From Sphingobium sufflavum (GTDB taxonomy: Bacteria; Pseudomonadota; Alphaproteobacteria; Sphingomonadales; Sphingomonadaceae): a DNA stretch of 64,000 bases. How positions within the stretch are numbered: the first letter of the stretch is position 1; every line of letters starts with the position of its first letter. A program made the translations under genes and the position numbers. The stretch lies in assembly GCF_021403115.1 (NCBI RefSeq), contig NZ_JAJSSH010000006.1, positions 124,001 through 188,000 of the forward strand, given 5' to 3'. Positions 55,187-62,105 of this stretch are shown here, in pieces. The notes under the pieces are model-generated. The model saw only the letters and a list, made by a program, of their open reading frames with translations. It had not been told where the DNA came from and ran no database searches.

Positions 55187-57373
55187 TCAGGCCGAGCGGG
55201 CGCTGGGCAAGGTCCGGGACTCGCCGCCATGGCTGGATGGCCAGCGGCGGATCAGGTCCGGGATTTGCGCGGCGGGGGTGGGCACGCCGAAATAATAGCC
55301 CTGCGCATATTCGCAGCCGAAGGAGCGCAGCACGTCCGCCTGCGCCAGCGTCTCGATCCCCTCCGCAATCACCTTGATGCCCAGGTTGCGGCCCAGGTTG
55401 ACGATGGCGGACACGATCGCCGCGTCGCCATTCGCCTCGTCGATGTGGGAGACGAAGGAACGGTCGATCTTCAGCATGTCGACGGGCAGCGCACGCAGGT
55501 GCGAGAGCGAGGCAAAGCCGGTCCCGAAATCGTCCAGCACGATGGAGGTGCCGTTTTCCGACAAGCGATAAATGGCATCCTTGGCATGGTCTGCGCCCCG
55601 GCCCAGGAACACGCCTTCGGTGATCTCCACCTCTATATCGCGCGGATGCAGGCCCGCCTCGCGCATGCTTGCGATCAGGCGCGGGGCGAAATTATTCTGG
55701 CGGAACTCGGCCGGCGCGGCGTTGATCGCGACATGGCCATAGGCCAGCCCCATGCGCTTCCACTTCGCAATGTCGGCGATGACATGGGCCAGCATCGTCT
55801 GGCCCAGCAGGTCGGCGACTTCCGCCTCCTCGAACGCGGCCATGATCGACGCGGGCGCATGGATATTGCCCATGCTGTCGCGCCAACGCAGCAGCGCCTC
55901 GAACCCGGTCAGTTCACCCGTCACCAGCGAAACCTTGGGCTGGTAGAAGGCCAGTATGTCGCCGCTCTTGGCCGCCGTGCGCGCCCGCGCGACCATCGCC
56001 GCCCGCTCGCGCACCTCGTCCTGCATGCGGCTTTCGAAGATCAGCATCTTGCCCCGCCCGCCATCCTTGGCGGCGTAGAGCGCGATGTCGGCGTGGCGCA
56101 GCAGTTCGGACGATTGCTGGCCATGGTCGGGGAACAACGCCGCACCGATGCTGGCCCGGCAATCGACCGGCCCGCTGTCCAGCGAGAAGTCCTGCCGCCT
56201 GTTGAGGATCTCCTCGCCCCAGCGGACCAGTTCCTCGCGATTTTCCAGATGGGTGAACAGGATGGCGAACTCATCGCCGCCCAGCCGCGCGACCAGCACG
56301 TCCTGCGGCAGGATCGAGCGCAGTTCGTCCGCATAATGTTGCAGCAGCGCATCGCCGGCATGATGGCCCAGCAGGTCGTTCACTTCCTTGAAGTGATCGA
56401 GGTCGATCAGCAGCACGCCGACCCGGTGCAGGCATTGCACCGCCGCCGCCAGCGCCTTCTCCAGGCTGGTGTTGAACAGCAACCGGTTGGCGAGGCCGGT
56501 CAGCGGGTCATGCTCCGCGTTCCAGCGTATCTGGTTCTCGACCAGCACCTGCTCGTGAATATCCTCGGTATAGCCATACCAGCGGATGATTTCGCCCCGG
56601 TCGTCGCGGCGCGGATAGCCCTGCGCGCGCATCCAGCGATAATGGCCGTCAACGCACAGCCGCATGCGCACATCGAACGGATTGCCCGTGGTCAGCGCCA
56701 GCACGATCTGCTCGTTGACATGGGCCAGGTCGCCGGGGTGGGTGACGCTGCCCCATCCCTCGCCCAGCGCGGTTTCCCGCGTCATGCCCGTCGCCGCCAG
56801 CCAGCGATCGGTGACGTCGATGATCCGGCCCATCGGATCGGCGATCCACGGCAGTTGCGGATTATATTCGACGGTGTAGCGAAGATGCTCCTCGCTCTGG
56901 CGCAGGGCGTCGATGGCGTTGCGGTCGGCGGTGACGTCGATCAGCGTGACGATGCCGCAATCGCCCTCGCAATGCTCCGTCATCCGGCGGACGATGGCGC
57001 GAACCCAGTGCACCGCTCCGCCCGGCGTTTCGACCCGGAATTCGGTGGATCGCTGCTGCGGCAGGCCCCTGATGGCGCGGACCAGTTCCACGATGTCGCG
57101 GCGATGTTCCCGCCCGACATGCGCGATGACCTCTGCGAAATCGGCGGTATGCGGCAAGCCGAACTTGGCGGCGCTGGCATCGTCGAAGGAAAAGCGACCC
57201 GTCGAATCGACATTGCACAGCCCCACGCCCGCCGCCGCCAGAGCGTCGTCCACCAGGCCATGATTATGGCCGATGCCGCTATGGGCGGTCATCGGACAAT
57301 GGCCCCTTTCCGGGCAAAAGGTCGATTGTGCGAATACATTCTTGGCGGCCTCGACGCCCCCCTTTTGCATCAT
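55187..57373 (-). CDS. PAS-GGDEF-EAL cyclic-di-GMP enzyme
   Basis: The 728-residue soluble protein has two PAS/PAC units (about 40-155 and 165-280), a GGDEF domain with intact active site GGDEF (365-369) and an EAL domain with FEALLRW (EAL 492-494), INAAPAEF, DDFGTGFASL and KIDRSFV. Both catalytic signatures look intact, so it could make or degrade c-di-GMP. No RxxD inhibitory site precedes GGDEF. The start is ambiguous: ATG 57373 or 57292, neither with a strong ribosome binding site. It is divergent from the quorum-sensing operon, with 158 bp between them. Confidence 0.92.
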   Translation of the reverse strand: MMQKGGVEAAKNVFAQSTFCPERGHCPMTAHSGIGHNHGLVDDALAAAGVGLCNVDSTGRFSFDDASAAKFGLPHTADFAEVIAHVGREHRRDIVELVRAIRGLPQQRSTEFRVETPGGAVHWVRAIVRRMTEHCEGDCGIVTLIDVTADRNAIDALRQSEEHLRYTVEYNPQLPWIADPMGRIIDVTDRWLAATGMTRETALGEGWGSVTHPGDLAHVNEQIVLALTTGNPFDVRMRLCVDGHYRWMRAQGYPRRDDRGEIIRWYGYTEDIHEQVLVENQIRWNAEHDPLTGLANRLLFNTSLEKALAAAVQCLHRVGVLLIDLDHFKEVNDLLGHHAGDALLQHYADELRSILPQDVLVARLGGDEFAILFTHLENREELVRWGEEILNRRQDFSLDSGPVDCRASIGAALFPDHGQQSSELLRHADIALYAAKDGGRGKMLIFESRMQDEVRERAAMVARARTAAKSGDILAFYQPKVSLVTGELTGFEALLRWRDSMGNIHAPASIMAAFEEAEVADLLGQTMLAHVIADIAKWKRMGLAYGHVAINAAPAEFRQNNFAPRLIASMREAGLHPRDIEVEITEGVFLGRGADHAKDAIYRLSENGTSIVLDDFGTGFASLSHLRALPVDMLKIDRSFVSHIDEANGDAAIVSAIVNLGRNLGIKVIAEGIETLAQADVLRSFGCEYAQGYYFGVPTPAAQIPDLIRRWPSSHGGESRTLPSARSA

Positions 57374-57531
57374 GGGAAGCGAATTTGGATCGCTTTTAGA
57401 GGGGATTAGCGAACTATTCCTTAATGCTGCGAACGGAATGTAAGGCGGTCGGCCAAATTTCTCCGCCCCCTCTCAACCGGACATTAACCGCAAGGGTGCA
57501 AGGCTGGACGACGGTCGAGCAAGAGGAAGAT

Positions 57532-58125
57532 ATGTCGCAGGCACTGCACAGCGGGTTTGACCGTATCGCGCCCGATCCCGCGGGCACCTTCGTGCGTGTC
57601 GCGCCCCTGCTGCTGGACCTGCCCGCGCTGGTGGCCGCCTTTGACGCGGCGCTGGCGCTGGAGGATGCGCGCGGCCATCGCTGCTTCGTCCTCGACGGCG
57701 ACGAGCGGCTGCCGCTCACCCAAAGCCCGGACAGGATTGTCGGGGAAGCGGCCAGCGACACGACATTCCGCATCGCCGCGCCGGATGGCGAGACTCTTCT
57801 CCTCATCATCGACTGCGCCGAATCACCCGACCGTTCGCGCCGCGCCCGGCTGCACCTGCTCGCGACCGTCTATGCCGCCCATGTCGTGCCGCTGATCGAG
57901 GTGGAGGAGACGGATGGCCCCACGCAGGACGATGCCCTTACCGCACGGGAACGCGAATGTCTGCGCCTGCTCCTGACCGGCCTGTCCCATCTCGACATCG
58001 GCGATGCGCTGGACCTGTCGGCCCCTGCGGTCGGCATCCACCTGCGCCGCGCCGCCGCCCGGCTGGGCGCGGGGTCGCCCCTCGACGCCTGCGCCATCGC
58101 CCTGGCGCGCGGTCTGCTGACCTGA
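57532..58125 (+). CDS. Short LuxR-family regulator without a recognisable AHL-binding signature
   Basis: The 197-residue protein (ATG 57532, AGAGGAAG upstream) has a C-terminal LuxR/FixJ HTH: LTARERECLRLLLTGLSHLD and IGDALDLSAPAVGIHLRRAA, with the conserved Glu, Leu and Gly. The N-terminal ~130 residues are shorter than the ~165-residue AHL-binding domain of TraR/LasR and contain no tryptophan, so the conserved WxxxY...D...W pocket is absent. It precedes the luxI gene by 128 bp and is probably its regulator, with an unusual or no direct ligand. Upstream in-frame codons to 57424 are unlikely to be used. Confidence 0.8.
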   Translation: MSQALHSGFDRIAPDPAGTFVRVAPLLLDLPALVAAFDAALALEDARGHRCFVLDGDERLPLTQSPDRIVGEAASDTTFRIAAPDGETLLLIIDCAESPDRSRRARLHLLATVYAAHVVPLIEVEETDGPTQDDALTARERECLRLLLTGLSHLDIGDALDLSAPAVGIHLRRAAARLGAGSPLDACAIALARGLLT

Positions 58126-58172
58126 TCCGCAGCTTCCCTCGCAAGCCCCTTCGGTCCTTTCCCGACCGGACA

Positions 58173-58178
58173 TATAAT
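58173..58178 (+). promoter_or_regulatory. Candidate -10 box of the luxI operon
   Basis: A perfect TATAAT stands about 75 bp before the luxI GTG inside an AT-rich island of the LuxR-luxI spacer. The -35 position (about 58150-58155, TTCGGT) is poor, as expected for an activator-dependent promoter. I do not see a clear 18-20 bp lux box. Confidence 0.4.
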
Positions 58179-58253
58179 TAAGTTTTCATTAGACATTTTG
58201 CCGATTGGTGACGGGCCGGACCTGATGTAGTTTGCCGCCAAAAGGTCGCACAC

Positions 58254-59099
58254 GTGCTACATCTGATAACGGGTCGAAATCGCCATCTCTATGAGCCGGA
58301 GCTGGATGCGCTGCATCGGGCGCGCAAGGCCGTGTTCGTGGACGAACTGGGCTGGCAACTGACCGTCCGTGACGGGATGGAGCGGGACGAATATGACGAC
58401 GAGCGCGCCATGCACCTCGTCGGCTTCGACGCGGCGCAGGATGTCGCCATGTCCATCCGCGTCCGTCCCGCCGACGACCGGTCGATGCTGGTCGATCATT
58501 TCTCCCACCATCTGCCGTGCGGCATGCGCGCCGTGGACGACGGGCGGACATGGGAGGTCAGCCGGGGCTTCAGCCGCGAGCGCGGCCTGAAACGCGCCGT
58601 CCTGCGGCGCAAGGCCGCCTGCATGATCGCACCGCTGGAAATGGCGCTGGAGGCGGGCATCGACCGCTATGTCGGCTTCACCGACGTCCGCCTGCTCGGC
58701 ATCTATTATCATATCGGCTGGAAGCTGGACCTGCTCGGCGATCCCCAGCCCTATGGCGAGGGGGACGGCGTGGCCTATGAGGCGCAGGTGTCCAGCGCCA
58801 TCGTCCGCGACATTCGCCAGACATGGGGACTGCCCGCGCCCGCCTACAGGGAACTGGACGGGTTGGGCGATGCGCCGAGCGTCCATGCCGCCGCCGCCGC
58901 GCTGGTGGGTGACGACCCCGCCCGCGCCGAACTGATGGCGCCTGCCCCCGCCCCCCTGCTGGTTCCGCCCGGTCGGGGCAGGCTCGCCGCGCTGGCCCGC
59001 GCCCGCGCGCCGTCCCTGCCGGAAACCGGGCCTGACCCCGCGCCGGACGCCATCGTTTCACGACCGGAAAAACGTCGGACAGCCGTTACGAAATTGTAA
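58254..59099 (+). CDS. LuxI-type acyl-homoserine-lactone synthase with long C-terminal extension
   Basis: The 281-residue protein starts at GTG 58254. The LuxI invariant residues are in place: Arg24, Phe28, Trp34, Asp45, Asp48, Arg69 (or 71), Glu101 and Arg104, in the blocks RKAVFVDELGW, ERDEYDD, SIRVRP and WEVSRGF. It would join an acyl chain to SAM and release an acyl-HSL. Beyond about residue 205 it has ~75 residues of Ala/Pro/Arg-rich tail not found in ~200-residue LuxI proteins. It heads a likely operon with ACP, methyltransferase and acyl-AMP ligase, which may supply its acyl donor. Confidence 0.88.
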   Translation: MLHLITGRNRHLYEPELDALHRARKAVFVDELGWQLTVRDGMERDEYDDERAMHLVGFDAAQDVAMSIRVRPADDRSMLVDHFSHHLPCGMRAVDDGRTWEVSRGFSRERGLKRAVLRRKAACMIAPLEMALEAGIDRYVGFTDVRLLGIYYHIGWKLDLLGDPQPYGEGDGVAYEAQVSSAIVRDIRQTWGLPAPAYRELDGLGDAPSVHAAAAALVGDDPARAELMAPAPAPLLVPPGRGRLAALARARAPSLPETGPDPAPDAIVSRPEKRRTAVTKL

Positions 59100-59154
59100 A
59101 TTTTCGGGGGATACGTCCTCCGCAAACCCATCCCCGGATTTTTGGAGAAGCAGA

Positions 59155-59442
59155 GTGACGGCAACGGATTCGCACCCCCATGGCGCGGGCGAGATAGAGA
59201 CATGGTTCAGGGATTATATCGCGAAGTTGGTCGGCTTGCCCGTGGAGCAGGTCGCGGGCAGCGCCGATTTCGATAGTTTCGGCATCGATTCCGTGCAGGG
59301 CGTCGACATGGTGACGGCGCTGGAGACGTGGCTGGGCCTGACCGAAGACCTCCCGCTGGAATATGTGTTCGAGGCGGACAGCATTACCGAGGCGGCGCAG
59401 CGCATTTCCCTCGCCCTCCCCACCGGCCCGTCGCCCGCATGA
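59155..59442 (+). CDS. Dedicated acyl carrier protein
   Basis: The 95-residue protein has the phosphopantetheine motif DSFGIDSV with attachment Ser46, in a typical four-helix ACP sequence (TWFRDYIAKLVGLPVEQV before and LEYVFEADSITEAAQRI after). The start is GTG 59155, preceded by GGAGAAGCAGA. This is not the housekeeping AcpP, which is more acidic and clustered with fab genes. Its stop overlaps the next gene (ATGA). It likely carries the chain activated by the FAAL at 60323. Confidence 0.9.
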   Translation: MTATDSHPHGAGEIETWFRDYIAKLVGLPVEQVAGSADFDSFGIDSVQGVDMVTALETWLGLTEDLPLEYVFEADSITEAAQRISLALPTGPSPA

Positions 59443-60326
59443 CGGAGGCTTTCCCCCTGCAACCGGGCGGCTCCGCCGATGCCATCCGCCACCATTATGA
59501 CGTGGGCAATGATTTCTACGCGGCCTGGCTCGACCCCACCATGGTCTATTCCTGCGCGCTGTGGGACGGGCCGGAGGATCAGGCCCCGCTGGAGGAAGCC
59601 CAGCGGCGCAAGCTGATCCACCACGCCCGCGCCATCAAGGCCGCGCCAGGCATGAATATCCTCGACATCGGCTGCGGCTGGGGCGGCCAGTTGCGTATGC
59701 TGGTGGAGGAGTTCGGCGTCACCGCCTGCACCGGCCTGACGCTGAGCGAGGAGCAGGCCGCGCATGTCCGCGCACTGGGGCTGGACGGCGCGAGCGTCGA
59801 ACTGGTCAACTGGCACGACTATGCGCCCGCGAAGCCGTTCGACGGCATCATCTCCGTCGGCGCGTTCGAGCATTTCGCCCATCCGACCCAGAGCGAGGAC
59901 GAACGCCGCGCCACCTATCGCCGCTTCTTCCAGTCCTGCCATGACTGGACGGCGGGGCGCGGGCGGCTGTCGCTCCAGACCATCGCCTATGGCACCATGC
60001 AGGCGGCGCAGGCCAATCCCTTCATCACCGGCGACATCTTCCCCGCCGCCGAACTGCCGACGGTGGAGGACATCGTGGTCGCCAGCCGCGGGCTGTTCCG
60101 CATCCTGCTGCTGCGTGACGACGGGCTGGACTATGCCCGGACCTGCACCCTCTGGGCGCAGCGGCTGCGCACCGCGATGGCGGAGAGCCGGGCGGGCGAC
60201 GATGCGGAGCTTGCCCAACGCTATCACCGCTATCTGCGCCTCTCGGCGGCGGGTTTTGCGATGGGGCGTATCGGGCTGCTGCGGATCGTCTTCGATCCCA
60301 TCGCCCCGGCACGGGGAGCGGCATGA
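59439..60326 (+). CDS. Cyclopropane-fatty-acid-synthase-like SAM methyltransferase
   Basis: The 295-residue protein has the CFA/mycolic methyltransferase start HHYDVGNDFYAAWLDPTMVY, the SAM-binding motif LDIGCGWGG (75-83), GLTLSEEQAAHV and VGAFEHF. It lacks the N-terminal extension of E. coli Cfa (382 residues), like ACP- or small-molecule-acting relatives. It could cyclopropanate or methylate an unsaturated acyl chain, here most likely one on the neighbouring ACP. It overlaps both neighbours by ATGA, showing tight coupling. Confidence 0.88.
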   Translation: MTEAFPLQPGGSADAIRHHYDVGNDFYAAWLDPTMVYSCALWDGPEDQAPLEEAQRRKLIHHARAIKAAPGMNILDIGCGWGGQLRMLVEEFGVTACTGLTLSEEQAAHVRALGLDGASVELVNWHDYAPAKPFDGIISVGAFEHFAHPTQSEDERRATYRRFFQSCHDWTAGRGRLSLQTIAYGTMQAAQANPFITGDIFPAAELPTVEDIVVASRGLFRILLLRDDGLDYARTCTLWAQRLRTAMAESRAGDDAELAQRYHRYLRLSAAGFAMGRIGLLRIVFDPIAPARGAA

Positions 60327-62092
60327 CGCCTGACGCGGCCATGGTCCCACCCAACACGATCCTCGACGTGCTGCGCGCCCATGCGGCGGAGCGGCCCGGC
60401 CATCCCGCGCTGATCTTCGACGATGGCAACGGGCCGACCGCCCGGCTCAGCTATGGCGAACTGGCGGAGGCTGTGCGCGGCCTTGCGGGCACCCTCGCCG
60501 CGCAGGGACTGGGAAACAGGCCGGTCGGCCTGTTGTTCGGTCCGGGCATCGACTTCATCGTCACCTTCCTCGCCTGCCTCACCATCGGCAGCATCGCCGT
60601 GCCGCTGGCCCCCGTCGGGCGCCGGCGCGAGCGGGTGCCCAACCTGCTGCCCGTGGTGCGCGACTGTATGCCCGCCGCCATGATCCTGGATGCGGGTATG
60701 GCCGTGCAATATGGCGGGCTGGCGGAGGCGCTGGCGAAGATGGACGTGGCCTATCTGGAACATGAGGCGCTGGCCCCCGCGCCACCCTCCACCATCCTGC
60801 CTTCGCCGCCCGGTTCCGACGATGTGGCGGTCCTGCAATATACCTCCGGTTCGACCAGCGCGCCCAAGGGCGTGATGATCACCCATGGCAATATCATCGC
60901 CAACCAGCGGATGATCCGCCGCACCTTCGGCCATGACGACCGGTCGAACTTCGTGGGATGGGCACCGCATTTCCACGATCAGGGCCTGTTCGGGAACATC
61001 CTCCAGCCGCTCTACCTCGGCGCGACCTGCGTGCTGACCGCACCCGCCACCTTCGTTCGGCGACCGCTCGTCTGGCTGGAACTGATCGACCGTTACCGCG
61101 CCCACACAAGCGGCGGCCCCAATTTCGCGTTCGAGCTGTGCATTGAGCACGCCACGCTGCGCGGCCTGCCCGCCGTGAACCTGAGTTGCTGGAAGGTCGC
61201 CTTCAACGGCGCAGAGCCGATCCGTGCGCGCAGCGTGGAACGGTTCGCGGAGAGTTTCGCGCCCGTCGGCTTCGCGCCGGAGGCGTTCTTTCCCTGCTAT
61301 GGGCTGGCGGAATCCACGGTGGTGACCGCCTGCGGCCCGCGCGACAAGGGACCGGTGCTGCGCCGGGTGGATGTCCAGACGCTGGGCGACGGCCATGTGC
61401 TGCCCGCCGACCCGCGCAAGCCCGTCCTCGCGGAAATATGCTGTGGCCCCGCGATGGAGGAAAGCGAGCTATGGGTCGTCGACCCTGAACGGCATGTCGT
61501 CGCCGCGCCCGGCGATGTCGGCGAAATCTGGGTCGCCGGGCCCCATATCGGCCGGGGCTACTGGAACCGGACGGAGGAAAGCCGGGCGACCTTCGGCGCG
61601 CTGATGCTCGACGGGCGCGGCCCCTATCTGCGCACTGGCGACGTGGGGTTCATGATGCCGGAGGGGCTGTATGTCGTCGGCCGGATCAAGGATCTGCTGA
61701 TCGTGCGCGGTCGCAACTTCGCGCCCAATGACATAGAGCAGATCTGGACCGACGTGACCGGCCATGCGGGACAGGCGACCGCCGCCGCCTTTCAGGTGGC
61801 GCACGGTGAAACCTCCCATGTCGTGCTGGTCGCGGAGATTGAGCGTGGCCTGCGCACGGCGGAGGGGCTGGATGGCCTGATCGCCGATTATGGCGCGCAG
61901 GTGCGGCGGATGGGGCTGGACCGGCTGGACCTTGCCATCACCGATCTGATCGTCGTGTCACCCGGCGGCATTCCGCGCACGACCAGCGGCAAGGTGCGCC
62001 GCGCCGCGACCCGGACGATGCTGGAGAAGGACGAACTGCCCGTGATCGGCACGTCCGGCCCCCTGATGGCCCGGCGGACGGAGGAAGCCTAA
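60323..62092 (+). CDS. Fatty-acyl-AMP ligase (FAAL)
   Basis: The 589-residue adenylate-forming enzyme has the P-loop YTSGSTSAPKG (173-183). It also has FAAL-type blocks WAPHFHDQGLFGNILQPLYL and SGGPNFAFELC, CYGLAESTV, the GYWNRTEES and RTGDVGFM motifs, and GRIKDLLIVRGRNFAPNDIE with the FAAL-specific insertion region before it. FAALs activate free fatty acids as acyl-AMP and pass them to an ACP rather than to CoA. With an ACP gene two positions upstream, the pair should form acyl-ACP from a free acid. It is the last gene of the operon. Confidence 0.93.
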   Translation: MTPDAAMVPPNTILDVLRAHAAERPGHPALIFDDGNGPTARLSYGELAEAVRGLAGTLAAQGLGNRPVGLLFGPGIDFIVTFLACLTIGSIAVPLAPVGRRRERVPNLLPVVRDCMPAAMILDAGMAVQYGGLAEALAKMDVAYLEHEALAPAPPSTILPSPPGSDDVAVLQYTSGSTSAPKGVMITHGNIIANQRMIRRTFGHDDRSNFVGWAPHFHDQGLFGNILQPLYLGATCVLTAPATFVRRPLVWLELIDRYRAHTSGGPNFAFELCIEHATLRGLPAVNLSCWKVAFNGAEPIRARSVERFAESFAPVGFAPEAFFPCYGLAESTVVTACGPRDKGPVLRRVDVQTLGDGHVLPADPRKPVLAEICCGPAMEESELWVVDPERHVVAAPGDVGEIWVAGPHIGRGYWNRTEESRATFGALMLDGRGPYLRTGDVGFMMPEGLYVVGRIKDLLIVRGRNFAPNDIEQIWTDVTGHAGQATAAAFQVAHGETSHVVLVAEIERGLRTAEGLDGLIADYGAQVRRMGLDRLDLAITDLIVVSPGGIPRTTSGKVRRAATRTMLEKDELPVIGTSGPLMARRTEEA

Positions 62093-62105
62093 ACCCGGAA
62101 AGCCG

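Noticed and set aside
58126..58253. lux box upstream of luxI
   Set aside because: Only imperfect short repeats (GGTCC...GGACC type) are visible; no convincing 18-20 bp palindrome.
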